Below are positions 17,637 to 26,256 of a DNA stretch of 64,000 nt, piece after piece. The DNA lies in the NCBI RefSeq assembly GCF_039539005.1, contig NZ_BAABCP010000002.1:186001-250000 (forward strand). The letters run 5' to 3'. A model generated the notes under the pieces. It was not told the origin of the DNA. It was given only the letters and a program-made list of their open reading frames with translations, and ran no database searches. How positions within the stretch are numbered: the stretch's first letter is position 1; each line of letters begins with the position of its first letter. Both the position numbers and the translations under genes were made by a program. Source of the stretch: Microbacterium soli (GTDB lineage Bacteria; Actinomycetota; Actinomycetes; Actinomycetales; Microbacteriaceae).

Positions 17637-18487
17637 TGCACGCCCGGATCGGAACGGACACGGCCACCGTCGTGGCGGTCAGGAGCGGGCGGTCGTCGAA
17701 GCGGCGCCGTCACAGCACGACTCCGCACTCGCTCAGCAGCAACCGACGCAATCTCATCGCCACGATCTCCACGATCGTCCTGCTGATCGTCTGGGAGCTC
17801 TACGGGCGCTCGGTCAACCCGGTGCTCTTCACGTATCCGACCGCGATCGCGCGCGCGTTCGTCGACATGATCCAGGACGGCACGCTGCTCGCCGCGACCG
17901 GCCACACCCTGCTGGTGATGATCATCGGCGCTCTCATCGGCTCGATCGCGGGCATCATCCTGGGACTGTGGGCGGGTCGGAGCGAGACCTTCGACGCGAT
18001 GATCGAGATACCCCTCAACGCCCTGTACGCGGTTCCCGCCGTGGCGCTGATCCCGGTGATCGTGATCTGGTTCGGCTACGGTGACGTCGCCAAGGTCGTG
18101 GTGGTCTTCTTCTTCACGATCTTCCCCGTCCTCATCAACACGATGCGTGGCGTGAAGGAGGTCGATCCCGACCTCCTCGAGGTCTCCCGCTCGTTCTGCT
18201 CGAGCGAGCGTCGCCTCTGGGGAGATCTCCTGCTCCCGTCAGCTCTGCCCTACATCGTCACCGGCCTGCGCCTGGCCATCGGTCGTGCGCTGATCGGCAT
18301 CATCGTCGCGGAGTTCTTCACCGCGGTCACCGGCCTCGGAAACCTGATCGTGACCAATGCCAACAGCTTCCTGACGGCGCGGATGTTCGTGCCGATCGTC
18401 CTGCTGTCGCTCATCGGCGTCGTCCTCACCTCGCTGCTCGGCGTGGTCGAAGGAAAGATGGCGCCGTGGCGGCGGACGACGACCTGA
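17636..18487 (+). CDS. ABC transporter permease (SsuC/TauC type)
   Basis: A 283-residue BPD-type permease with about six membrane helices. The cytoplasmic coupling loop EVDPDLLEVSRSFCSSERRLWGDLLLPSALPYIVTGLRLAIGRALIG is the EAA-loop region, ending in the usual G-x-x-x-A pattern. The N-terminal ~45 residues are basic and cytoplasmic. Its ATG overlaps the ATPase stop (TGATG), so the two are translated together. A single permease gene implies a homodimer in the membrane. Confidence 0.9.
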   Translation: MHARIGTDTATVVAVRSGRSSKRRRHSTTPHSLSSNRRNLIATISTIVLLIVWELYGRSVNPVLFTYPTAIARAFVDMIQDGTLLAATGHTLLVMIIGALIGSIAGIILGLWAGRSETFDAMIEIPLNALYAVPAVALIPVIVIWFGYGDVAKVVVVFFFTIFPVLINTMRGVKEVDPDLLEVSRSFCSSERRLWGDLLLPSALPYIVTGLRLAIGRALIGIIVAEFFTAVTGLGNLIVTNANSFLTARMFVPIVLLSLIGVVLTSLLGVVEGKMAPWRRTTT

Positions 18488-18576
18488 CGCCGCTCGTCCA
18501 GGAGGAGCAGTTCGTTCATACACATCCGGTGGCCCGATGACGGGCGGATCCGGATTCGAAGCAGGGAAGAGGAAAA

Positions 18577-19641
18577 ATGCGAATCACATTCGGAAGGGGT
18601 CTGACCGCGGCGGTGTTCACCATCGGTCTCTCCCTCGTCGCCACGGCCTGCTCTGGCCCCACCCCCGCGCCCGTCGATGAGGGGGACGATCCCGGGGAGA
18701 CCTTCGCTCCCGTCACGATCCGTCTGGCTCTGCCGACGAGCGTCACGAGCTTCTCGAATTCCGACATCGCCGTCGCACGGGAACTGGGCTACTTCGACGA
18801 GCTCGGGCTGACGGTGGAGACCACGAACCTGAAGGCCGGCGGGGATGCCGTCAAGGGCGTGGTCAGCGGATCCTTCGACATCGGAGGCGCGAGCATCGAG
18901 CCGGTCATCAACGCCTACGTGACCGGGGCGAACCTCAACATCATCGCCAGCTACGCCGATCGTCTCGTCGTCGACATGGTGACCTCGAAGTCGATCACCG
19001 ACCCTGCTGAGCTCGCGGGCAAGAACCTCGGGGTACAGGAGATCGGATCCTTCCGCGAAGTCATGACGCGGATGGTGCTGGAGAGTGTCGATCTCTCGCA
19101 GAGCGATGTGTCCTACGTGCCCACCAACGCGGATGCGATCGTCTCCGGGCTCGTCGCGGGGCAGATACAGTCCGGGATCCTCCAGCCCGAGCAGCTCATC
19201 TCCGCGGAGGAGAAGGACCCGGATCTGCACTCCCTCGTGAACCTGTTCCAGATCGAGCCGAAGTACTTCTACGGCACCTACTTCGCCAGTCAGGACTGGC
19301 TGAAGGAGAATCCCGACGCCGCCGTGCGGTTCACCCAGGCGCTGACGAAGGCCCACCGCACGATGTACGACGACGAGGCCAAGGTCGTGCCGGTCATCGC
19401 CGAGGAGACCGGATTCAGCGAGGACATCATCACGCAGGCCTGGACGGTGTACATGGAGGACATCGAGGCCTTCGCGAAGAACGAGGGCCTCGACCAGGAG
19501 AACATCGACTACACGCTGCAGCGGATGGATGAACTCGGAACGCTGCGTCCGGGAGCCACGACGGACGTGTCCGGACTCGTCGATCGCGGCCCGATCACGA
19601 AGGCGGTCGAGAACCTCGGAAGCATCGACGGCCGCTCCTGA
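18577..19641 (+). CDS. ABC transporter substrate-binding lipoprotein (NMT1/SsuA-like)
   Basis: A 354-residue extracytoplasmic binding protein. The signal peptide ends in the lipobox LVATAC with Cys25 as the acylation site. The mature part has the NMT1/THI5-like fold markers (ELGYFDELGLTVETTNLKAGGDAVKGVVSGSFDIGG). It follows the permease after 89 bp and has GGAAGAGG before the ATG. This family binds sulfonates, nitrates, pyrimidines or aromatic acids. With creatininase, aldolase and dehydrogenase nearby, a polyhydroxylated amide or acid ligand is one possibility, not shown by sequence. Confidence 0.9.
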   Translation: MRITFGRGLTAAVFTIGLSLVATACSGPTPAPVDEGDDPGETFAPVTIRLALPTSVTSFSNSDIAVARELGYFDELGLTVETTNLKAGGDAVKGVVSGSFDIGGASIEPVINAYVTGANLNIIASYADRLVVDMVTSKSITDPAELAGKNLGVQEIGSFREVMTRMVLESVDLSQSDVSYVPTNADAIVSGLVAGQIQSGILQPEQLISAEEKDPDLHSLVNLFQIEPKYFYGTYFASQDWLKENPDAAVRFTQALTKAHRTMYDDEAKVVPVIAEETGFSEDIITQAWTVYMEDIEAFAKNEGLDQENIDYTLQRMDELGTLRPGATTDVSGLVDRGPITKAVENLGSIDGRS

Positions 19642-19702
19642 GACCCGGCTCGTGTCCGATGGCACGGCGCGATGAGCCCGTCATTCCGCGCTCCTGTCGG
19701 CT

Positions 19703-19723
19703 AAGCCGGCGCCGCGCCGGCTT
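19703..19723 (+). terminator. Hairpin after the ABC operon
   Basis: AAGCCGGCG, 3-base loop, CGCCGGCTT; a perfect 9-bp stem 60 bp after the lipoprotein stop, with no clear U-run. Confidence 0.5.
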
Positions 19724-19740
19724 CCCCCGGCCGACGCGCC

Positions 19741-19777
19741 GAGCGCCCCGTGATCCTGCAAAGGATGACGGGGCGCT
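19741..19777. terminator. Long hairpin terminator
   Basis: GAGCGCCCCGT pairs perfectly with ACGGGGCGCTC, and an inner ATCCT/AGGAT extends the stem. It separates the plus-strand ABC operon from the minus-strand tRNA genes and may act in both directions. Confidence 0.65.
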
Positions 19778-19890
19778 CCGTGCGGGAACGTCCGCACCGT
19801 CCTCTTCGGCGCTTTCCCACCCGGGCCTGAACGACGCCGCGTCAGAGTGCCGAACGCGCGTCGGCCGTGCCACTGTCTCACCGGAAGCAG

Positions 19891-19914
19891 AAACCCCGGA
19901 TGACCGGGGTTTTC
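19891..19914 (-). terminator. Terminator after the minus-strand tRNA genes
   Basis: AAACCCCGG, loop ATGA, CCGGGGTTTT, located 6 bp past the 3' end of tRNA-Val(GAC); the flanking A/T runs suit termination in both directions. Confidence 0.65.
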
Positions 19915-19919
19915 GTCTG

Positions 19920-19991
19920 TGCGCGATACTGGGATCGAACCAGTGACCTCTTCCGTGTCAGGGAAGCGCGCTACCGCTGCGCCAATCGCGC
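19920..19991 (-). tRNA. tRNA-Val (anticodon GAC)
   Basis: Acceptor GCGCGAT/ATCGCGC, D-arm GCGC-AGCGGTA-GCGC, anticodon stem CTTCC/GGAAG with loop CTGACAC (GAC), and T-arm ACTGG-TTCGATC-CCAGT. The discriminator base is A. CCA is not encoded. Confidence 0.96.
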
Positions 19992-20018
19992 CTGAAAGGC
20001 TGTTCAGTTATCGCTGAG

Positions 20019-20089
20019 AGGTGGCGACGGGATTCGAACCCGTGTAAACGGCTTTGCAGGCCGGTGCCTAGCCACTCGGCCACGCCACC
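20019..20089 (-). tRNA. tRNA-Cys (anticodon GCA)
   Basis: Acceptor GGTGGCG/CGCCACC, anticodon loop CTGCAAA (GCA) on a CCGGC/GCCG(T) stem, and T-arm with GTTCGAAT. The discriminator base is U, as expected for bacterial tRNA-Cys. It lies 27 bp upstream of tRNA-Val(GAC) on the same strand. Confidence 0.96.
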
Positions 20090-20118
20090 AGAGGTGGATT
20101 CGTTACCCACATGCTGAA

Positions 20119-20134
20119 ACCCCGAGGCCGGGGT
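20119..20134 (-). terminator. Hairpin downstream of tRNA-Gly
   Basis: ACCCCG-GCCT-CGGGGT on the minus strand followed by TTTC, about 10 bp past the tRNA-Gly 3' end. Confidence 0.5.
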
Positions 20135-20144
20135 CCAGCACTCG

Positions 20145-20217
20145 AGCGGATGACGAGACTCGAACTCGCGACCCCAACCTTGGCAAGGTTGTGCGCTACC
20201 AACTGCGCTACATCCGC
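20145..20217 (-). tRNA. tRNA-Gly (anticodon GCC)
   Basis: Acceptor GCGGATG/CATCCGC, anticodon stem-loop CAACC-TTGCCAA-GGTTG (GCC), and T-arm with GTTCGAGT. The discriminator base is U, as in bacterial tRNA-Gly. Confidence 0.96.
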
Positions 20218-20421
20218 ACTCTTCATTTGTCGTCCCGGCGTCCCCGGCACTGGGAATACATTAGCTCAGTATCGAGCCATCACCAAACCGTCTCTCGTAT
20301 CCGGGCGTGTCATCCTGACCGGGACAACGGCGCCACGCCCGGCGCTTCCACCGGTGTCGGATCCGGCCTCCGAGTCGGGTATGCTCTTGTGCTGTGCCCA
20401 CGTGAACGGCACAGCCCGCAG

Positions 20422-20494
20422 GGGCGATTGGCGCAGTTGGTAGCGCGCTTCCTTCACACGGAAGAGGTCGTCGGTTCGAGTCCGGCATCGCCCA
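20422..20494 (+). tRNA. tRNA-Val (anticodon CAC)
   Basis: Acceptor GGGCGAT/ATCGCCC, anticodon stem-loop CTTCC-TTCACAC-GGAAG (CAC), T-arm GTCGG-TTCGAGT-CCGGC, discriminator A. It is close in sequence to the Val-GAC gene on the opposite strand (D-arm and anticodon stem nearly identical), so the two are probably old paralogs. Confidence 0.96.
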
Positions 20495-20560
20495 CACCGA
20501 TGGCACCCGCGACGGTGATGGCCTTCGACCCGACCATCCGAGTCACGGGATGCTGAGACG

Positions 20561-21382
20561 ATGATCCGAGCCGTAGATCTCCTCCCCCATGACCTGCCCG
20601 GCTTCGCGGCCGCGAACGGATGGAGCTACGAACCCACCGCCGACCCTCCCGCCCTCGGGCACAGCCTGTGGGAGCAGGTCTCTCAGGGCACCGTCCACAA
20701 CCGCATCAGAGGTGACCGCTGGGAGGCCGGTCGGATCACGGGCGGGGATCGCACGGCCCGGCGCGTCGAGAAGCGCGGCGCATGGACGGTCACGACCAGT
20801 GTCAGCATCAGCATTCCGCAGGCGAGCATCGACCTCGGCTATCTCAGCATCCGACTCCCCCGGCGCATGCCGCACATGGTGCTGGATGCCACCGCCAACG
20901 ATCGCGGGCCGTTCTCCAGCCTTCTGAAACGTCCGCGGGCCGACCAGCGGCTGTCCCTCGAAGGGGACTTCGACTCCCATTTCCGTCTCTACACCCCGAA
21001 CGGCTACGAGACCGACGCCCTGTACGTGTTCACTCCCGACTTCATGGCCCTGCTGATCGACGAGACCGGCGACCTGGACGTCGAGATCCGCGACGATCAC
21101 CTGGTCGTCTACCGTCCTGGCGGCTTCGACCTCGCCGATGTCGCCACCTGGGAGCGCTTCGAGCGGCTGCGGCGCATCCTCGCCGCCAAAGCCTGGGACC
21201 GCACGGTGCTCTATGCCGACGATCACGATCCCGCCGATCTCGCCTACGACATCGCCGAGCCGGGACGGCGTCTGCGGCAGCGGGCGCCCCGCATCGTCTG
21301 GCTCGCCGTCGGCATCCCGATCGGCATCCTCGCACTCGGCGGCGCGATCACCGCGATCGTCCTGACAGCAGTGCCGTGGTGA
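20561..21382 (+). CDS. Hypothetical protein with one C-terminal membrane helix
   Basis: 273 residues, no family recognised. The body is soluble and mixed alpha/beta, with several beta-rich stretches (TVTTSVSISIP, SIDLGYLSIRLPRRMPHMVLDA). It ends in one hydrophobic helix, IVWLAVGIPIGILALGGAITAIVLTAVPW (~residues 246–273), preceded by arginines, so it is probably tail-anchored with the body in the cytosol. It stands alone, 66 bp after tRNA-Val and 37 bp from the convergent toxin-like gene. Confidence 0.7.
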   Translation: MIRAVDLLPHDLPGFAAANGWSYEPTADPPALGHSLWEQVSQGTVHNRIRGDRWEAGRITGGDRTARRVEKRGAWTVTTSVSISIPQASIDLGYLSIRLPRRMPHMVLDATANDRGPFSSLLKRPRADQRLSLEGDFDSHFRLYTPNGYETDALYVFTPDFMALLIDETGDLDVEIRDDHLVVYRPGGFDLADVATWERFERLRRILAAKAWDRTVLYADDHDPADLAYDIAEPGRRLRQRAPRIVWLAVGIPIGILALGGAITAIVLTAVPW

Positions 21383-21419
21383 CGCACCTCACCCGTCACC
21401 ACGGCGGGTCAGGAGCCGT

Positions 21420-22025
21420 TCAGGCACGCGCCCAGCCGTACCGCCTGACGAGCGCCTGAGCGACACGGTCGTAACGCGCACGGTCGAGAGCCGCCGCCTC
21501 CCGCCGCATCCCGTCGTCATGCACGCTGTAGAGCTGCTCGATGTCCACCCAGGACTCGCGTCCCCTCGAGTCCCATCCGCCGGAGCCGATCGACAGGTAA
21601 TCGCGATCGCCGTCATGCGCCTTGCTGGTCATCCGGACGGCGTACACCCGGTTCGCGGATTGACGCCCGATGACCAGCACCGGCCTGTCCTTGCCGCGCC
21701 CGTCGTTCTCCTCGTAGGGCACCCAGGTCCAGATCACCTCGCCGGCGTTGGGGACGTCGTTGCGCACCGGCGCATACGCGACACTGAGAGCCGGAACCCG
21801 TTCCGGGTCGACCTGGATGGTCTGCGACCCTGCCGCCTGCCCTGGCGAGGCCCCTTCGTCCGGATGCCGTGGACCGCGTCCCGCCGCCCGAGAGCCAGGT
21901 CGTTCCCGCGGTCGGAGCACGGCGTTCGGACGCCGCCGGGAGGCGGGCCGCTGAGAGCCCTCCTTCACCAGCATCCGGACCACCGCGCCCGCCACGGCGG
22001 AGAGGATGCGCTTCGTCGAACTCAC
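21420..22025 (-). CDS. PemK/MazF-family toxin-like protein, no antitoxin seen
   Basis: A 201-residue protein whose C-terminal half fits the MazF/PemK endoribonuclease fold: GEVIWTWVPYEENDGRGKDRPVLVIGRQ carries the conserved Arg-Pro-Val strand. The N-terminal ~80 residues are a basic, Arg/Pro-rich, probably disordered extension after a short hydrophobic stretch. Classical MazF is about 110–120 residues and has an antitoxin gene directly upstream. Here the gene upstream is amt, so no partner is visible. It may be a domesticated regulator rather than a toxin. GTG start. Confidence 0.7.
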   Translation of the reverse strand: MSSTKRILSAVAGAVVRMLVKEGSQRPASRRRPNAVLRPRERPGSRAAGRGPRHPDEGASPGQAAGSQTIQVDPERVPALSVAYAPVRNDVPNAGEVIWTWVPYEENDGRGKDRPVLVIGRQSANRVYAVRMTSKAHDGDRDYLSIGSGGWDSRGRESWVDIEQLYSVHDDGMRREAAALDRARYDRVAQALVRRYGWARA

Positions 22026-22045
22026 GCACCCACCCTAGCCGTGCT

Positions 22046-23281
22046 TCATCCGACCAGCGCGTAGCCCTCCTCCCCGTGGACGGCCTGGTCGACGCCCGCG
22101 ACCTCCGCCTCGCTCGTCACCCGGAACCCGACGGTCTTCTCGATCGCATACCCGATGGCGAAGGAGACGATGAAGGAGTACAGCATCACTCCCCCGCTCG
22201 CGATCACCTGCACGGTCAGCAGACGCGCATCCCCGCCCGTGAGCAGCCCCTGTCCTGAGGCGAAGAAGCCCAGGTACACCGTTCCCAGCACCCCGCCCAC
22301 CAGGTGCAGACCCACCACCTCGAGCGAGTCGTCGAGACCGAACCTGTACTTCAGCTCCACGGCCAGCGCGCAGGCGATCCCGGAGAGAGCGCCCAGCAGC
22401 AGCGCCCATCCGGGCGTGAGGTTCGCGCACGCCGGCGTGATGGCGACCAGACCCGCGACCAGACCCGACACCGCGCCGACCGAGGTCGGCTTGCCGTCTC
22501 GCAGCTTCTCGATGACGATCCACCCCAGAATGCCGGCGGCGGACGCACCGAGGGTGTTGATCGCGATCAGCCCGACCTGCCCCATGCCCGGCGACGCCCA
22601 TTCCGCGCCGGCATTGAACCCGAACCAGCCGAACCACAGCAGCCCCGCGCCCAGTAGCGTCAGCGGAACGTTGTGCGGCTTCTGGATGCCCTTCTGGAAC
22701 CCGATCCGCCTGCCCAGCACGAGCGCCAGCGCGAGCGCCGCGGCTCCGGCGTTGATGTGCACTGCCGTGCCGCCCGCGTAGTCGATCACGGCGATGCCGC
22801 TGTCCACGCCGAACAGTGTGGGGCCCAGGTTCATGATCCATCCGCCACCCCACACCCAGGCGGCGATCGGGAAGTATCCGACCGTACCGAACACGCCCAC
22901 ATAGATCAGCCACGGTCCGAACCTCGCCCGATCGGCTATCGATCCGGAGATCAGCGCGACGGTGATGATGGCGAAGGTCGCGCCGTACGCGATGCTCAGC
23001 AGTGCGACGTTGGATCCGCCTCCTGCCGCAGTCGCGGCGAGCCCGAAGTCGGCGAACGGATCCCCCGCGAAGTGCGCCGGATCCTGCACGCTGCTCATCG
23101 AGTATCCGTACAGCACCCACAGCACGGCGATCAGTCCGATCGCCCCGAAACTCATCATCATCATGCTGATCACGCTCTTGGCCTTGACGAGGCCTCCGTA
23201 GAAGAACGCCACTCCCGGCGTCATCAGCAGCACCAGGGCGGTCGCCGTGATCGCCCACGAGATGTTGCCCGCAGCATCCAT
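22046..23281 (-). CDS. amt: Ammonium transporter
   Basis: A 411-residue membrane channel for NH4+/NH3 with eleven predicted helices. It starts MDAAGNISWAITATALVLLMTPGVAFFYGGLVKAK and includes the family segments YAGGTAVHINAG, GAGLLWFGWFGFNAG and GLHLVGGVLGTVYLGFF with the pore histidines. The ATG at 23281 has GGGGAG upstream, so the 14-residue longer frame is rejected. No glnK or glnD gene follows, unlike the usual amt–glnB–glnD operon; the gene is solitary here. Confidence 0.93.
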   Translation of the reverse strand: MDAAGNISWAITATALVLLMTPGVAFFYGGLVKAKSVISMMMMSFGAIGLIAVLWVLYGYSMSSVQDPAHFAGDPFADFGLAATAAGGGSNVALLSIAYGATFAIITVALISGSIADRARFGPWLIYVGVFGTVGYFPIAAWVWGGGWIMNLGPTLFGVDSGIAVIDYAGGTAVHINAGAAALALALVLGRRIGFQKGIQKPHNVPLTLLGAGLLWFGWFGFNAGAEWASPGMGQVGLIAINTLGASAAGILGWIVIEKLRDGKPTSVGAVSGLVAGLVAITPACANLTPGWALLLGALSGIACALAVELKYRFGLDDSLEVVGLHLVGGVLGTVYLGFFASGQGLLTGGDARLLTVQVIASGGVMLYSFIVSFAIGYAIEKTVGFRVTSEAEVAGVDQAVHGEEGYALVG

Positions 23282-23479
23282 ACCGCTCCCCTTTCCTTCG
23301 GTTCGAATGAGGCGAGTCTGCACGGCGGATGTTTCCGGTCGCGTCCTGCCGTGTTGCGAACCTGTTACAGCGGGATGCTGAAGATGACGATCGGATTACA
23401 CAGCCATCCGATTGCTCGCTTGCTATCCTCGAACGGGCCTCTCGTCGTCCCGTCGGGAGCACGAGCACAGGAGTATCGC

Positions 23480-24088
23480 GTGATCGATCTCGAACAAGTC
23501 AATGGCGACTGGGTGTTCGACCCGGCGCACACCCGGATCGGCTTCTCCGCCAAGCACGCCATGGTGACCACGGTTCGCGGTGCCTTCAACGAGGTCAGCG
23601 GTCGGCTGCATGTCGACACCGAGCACCCGGAGAACTCGTGGGCCAAGGTGACCCTGCAGGCCGCCAGTGTCGACACCCGTGCCGCACAGCGCGATGACCA
23701 CCTGCGCAGCCCGGATTTCTTCGATGTGGAGAAATGGCCGGAGATCACGTTCGTCAGCACGCACATCGAAGAGGTCGATGATCGCGCCTTCGGCGTCACG
23801 GGGGACCTGACGATCCGCGACGTCACCAAGCAGGTCATGATCCCCCTGGCACTGATCGGCGTGGAGACCGGTGCGGCCGGCGAGCTGCGCGCGGGCTTCG
23901 AGGGATCCCGACGCCTCAACCGACGCGACTTCGGACTGGTGTGGAACACCCCGCTCGACTCGGGCGGCGTGCTGGTCTCCGAGAAGATCACCCTCGAGTT
24001 CGAGATCTCCGCCGTCAAGAAGACGGCTGAGGACGACGTGAGCGCAGACGGGTCCGAGGACTCCGATGCGGACGGCACGGGCGCGTAG
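23480..24088 (+). CDS. YceI-family lipid/isoprenoid-binding protein
   Basis: A 202-residue protein with the YceI beta-barrel pattern: NGDWVFDPAHTRIGFSAKHAMVTTVRGAF at the N-terminus, then SVDTRAAQRDDHLRSPDFFDVEKWPEITFVST, and NRRDFGLVWNTPLDSGGVLVSEKITLEFEI. There is no signal peptide, so it is cytoplasmic in this form. The GTG at 23480 has CAGGAG 6 nt upstream. The acidic C-terminal tail (EDDVSADGSEDSDADG) is variable in the family. It binds long polyprenoid-like lipids in structurally studied members; the ligand here is unknown. Confidence 0.88.
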   Translation: MIDLEQVNGDWVFDPAHTRIGFSAKHAMVTTVRGAFNEVSGRLHVDTEHPENSWAKVTLQAASVDTRAAQRDDHLRSPDFFDVEKWPEITFVSTHIEEVDDRAFGVTGDLTIRDVTKQVMIPLALIGVETGAAGELRAGFEGSRRLNRRDFGLVWNTPLDSGGVLVSEKITLEFEISAVKKTAEDDVSADGSEDSDADGTGA

Positions 24089-24105
24089 CGGCCGACGGCG
24101 TCTTC

Positions 24106-25206
24106 TCAGACGCCCGAGGGGTTCTCGGAGGCTCCGACGGCTTCGGCGGTTCGAGTCTCTTCGAGCGCGTGCGTGAGAGAGTTCAGGCGGGAGATCGCCC
24201 GAAGGTACTTCTTCCGGTAGCCGCCGCTGAGCATCTCCTCCGCGAACACGGCGTCCAGCGGAGCCCCCGTGGCCGCGACGGGCAGTTGCGCGTCGTACAC
24301 CCGATCGACGAAGGCGACGAAGCGCAGCGCTTCTGACTGATCGGTGAGAACCCGGACGTCACGAAGGCCGACCAGTCGCAGTCCGTCGATCAGCCGGATG
24401 TATCGCGACGGATGCACCTGTGCGAGGTGCCGGATCACATCCACGAAGGCGTCGTCGGATGCGAGGCCGTGAGCAGCGCCGTCTGCGATGCAGCGGGTGT
24501 ACTGCGACTGGTCGAGCACGACGGAGCTGCCGTCGATCGCTCGCTGCCGGTAGTCGACGCCGTCTATGCGCAGCGTCTCGAAGCTGTCCGACATCGCGTG
24601 GATCTCCCGCAGGAAGTCCTGCGCGGCGAAGCGGCCCTCGCCGAGGGCGTTCGGCGGCGTGTTGGAGGTGGCGGCGAGCTTCGTCCCGGAGGCCACCAGC
24701 TCTCCGAGAAGCCGCGTCATCACCATGGTGTCGCCGGGGTCGTCCAGCTCGAACTCGTCGATGCACAGCAGATCGGCTCCCCTGAGAAGATCCACCGTGT
24801 TGCGGTAGCCGAGTGCGCCGACGAGGGCGGTGTACTCGATGAACGAGCCGAAGTACTTCCGACGCGCGGGCAGCGCATGGTAGACGGATGCCAGCAGATG
24901 GGTCTTGCCGACCCCGAATCCGCCGTCCAGATAGACTCCGGGCTTCATCGGCGCAGGCTTCGGCGCCCGACGGAACAGACCGCCCCGTTTCGCGGCGCCG
25001 CGGTCCGGACCGCGGAGGCCGACGAAGCGCTGCAGCGTCTCCTTCGCGGCCTGCTGCGAGGGATAGGAGGCATCGGCCCGGTAGCTGTCGAAGGTGGCCC
25101 GACCGAACTGCGGCGGTGGGGTCAGGCTCGCCAGCATCTCCGGTCCGGTGACGTTGGGCGTGCGCTCGGTGAGGTGCACGACACCCGTGCTGTTCTGCTG
25201 GGTCAT
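24106..25206 (-). CDS. zapE: Cell division ATPase of the AFG1/ZapE family
   Basis: A 366-residue AAA-type ATPase. Walker A is GGFGVGKTHLL, Walker B LLCIDEFELDDPGDT, and sensor-like TSNTPP follows. ZapE acts at the divisome in E. coli, and the mitochondrial homologue AFG1 acts in protein quality control. I chose the ATG at 25206 because AGGA lies 8 nt before it; a second ATG at 25230 without a good ribosome site would add 8 residues. It is convergent with the YceI gene. Confidence 0.87.
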   Translation of the reverse strand: MTQQNSTGVVHLTERTPNVTGPEMLASLTPPPQFGRATFDSYRADASYPSQQAAKETLQRFVGLRGPDRGAAKRGGLFRRAPKPAPMKPGVYLDGGFGVGKTHLLASVYHALPARRKYFGSFIEYTALVGALGYRNTVDLLRGADLLCIDEFELDDPGDTMVMTRLLGELVASGTKLAATSNTPPNALGEGRFAAQDFLREIHAMSDSFETLRIDGVDYRQRAIDGSSVVLDQSQYTRCIADGAAHGLASDDAFVDVIRHLAQVHPSRYIRLIDGLRLVGLRDVRVLTDQSEALRFVAFVDRVYDAQLPVAATGAPLDAVFAEEMLSGGYRKKYLRAISRLNSLTHALEETRTAEAVGASENPSGV

Positions 25207-25341
25207 CACATTCCTGAGATCTGAAGTCATACTCGTGCGATCCGGATGCGCACCCGCCCGAACGGATCTATGGTCAAAGGGGACGGTTCGATTTTAGCCG
25301 TCGCCTGACCGCATCGCGTCCTGAATCAGAAGGAGCACCCT

Positions 25342-26238
25342 GTGACTGTCGAGTACGACAACACATCCGCAAAGTTCGCCGAGTACGCAGAGCCCGGCAG
25401 ACTCGTCACCACCGAATGGCTCGCGGCCAACCTGGGCAAGCCCGGCCTCGTCGTCGTCGAATCCGATGAGGACGTGCTGCTGTACGAGACCGGGCACATC
25501 CCCGGCGCCGTCAAGGTCGATTGGCACACCGAGCTGAACGACCCGGTCGTCCGGGACTATGTCGACGGGGCGGGATTCTCCGAACTGCTCAGCCGGAAGG
25601 GCATCAGCCGCGACGACACCGTCGTCATCTACGGCGACAAGAACAACTGGTGGGCGGCCTACGCGCTGTGGGTGTTCTCGCTGTTCGGACACGAGGACGT
25701 GCGCCTGCTGGACGGCGGACGCGACAAGTGGATCGCGGAGGGCCGCGAGCTCACCAAGGACAAGACCGTCCGCCCGGTGACCGAGTACCCCGTCGTCGAG
25801 CGCGACGACTCCGTGCTGCGCGCGTACAAGGAGGACGTGCTGAAGTTCATCGGCAAGGGACCGCTGATCGATGTGCGCTCGCCCGAGGAGTACTCCGGCG
25901 AGCGGACCCACATGCCCGCCTACCCCGACGAGAGCTCTCTGCGCGGAGGTCACATCCCCACCGCGAAGAGCGTGCCGTGGAGCCGCGCAGTCGCCGAGGA
26001 CGGCGGATTCAAGACCCGTGCCGAGCTCGAGGCGATCTACCAGGATGGCGCCGGCCTCAAGGAGGGCGACGACGTCATCGCCTACTGCCGCATCGGTGAG
26101 CGCTCCAGCCACACGTGGTTCGTTCTGCAGCATCTGCTGGGCTTCAAGAACGTGCGCAATTACGACGGATCCTGGACGGAGTGGGGCAGCGCGGTGCGTG
26201 TGCCGATCGTCGCCGGCACCGAGCCCGGTTCCCTCTGA
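25342..26238 (+). CDS. sseA: Thiosulfate/3-mercaptopyruvate sulfurtransferase (rhodanese)
   Basis: A 298-residue two-domain rhodanese. The N-terminal inactive domain includes [18 protein letters not shown]. The C-terminal catalytic domain has the active-site loop [11 protein letters not shown] with Cys249 as the persulfide-carrying residue. It transfers sulfane sulfur and is followed 18 bp later by a SufE protein, an arrangement known from actinobacteria (SseA–SufE). Sulfur is probably passed to the SufE cysteine for Fe–S assembly or other thiolation. GGAGC precedes the GTG start. Confidence 0.9.
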   Translation: MTVEYDNTSAKFAEYAEPGRLVTTEWLAANLGKPGLVVVESDEDVLLYETGHIPGAVKVDWHTELNDPVVRDYVDGAGFSELLSRKGISRDDTVVIYGDKNNWWAAYALWVFSLFGHEDVRLLDGGRDKWIAEGRELTKDKTVRPVTEYPVVERDDSVLRAYKEDVLKFIGKGPLIDVRSPEEYSGERTHMPAYPDESSLRGGHIPTAKSVPWSRAVAEDGGFKTRAELEAIYQDGAGLKEGDDVIAYCRIGERSSHTWFVLQHLLGFKNVRNYDGSWTEWGSAVRVPIVAGTEPGSL

Positions 26239-26256
26239 TCGTGGGAGAATCGCAGG

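Noticed and set aside
19920..20494. The tRNA cluster as an integration site of a mobile element
   Set aside because: No integrase and no duplicated tRNA 3' end was found nearby; the genes on both sides look like core genes.
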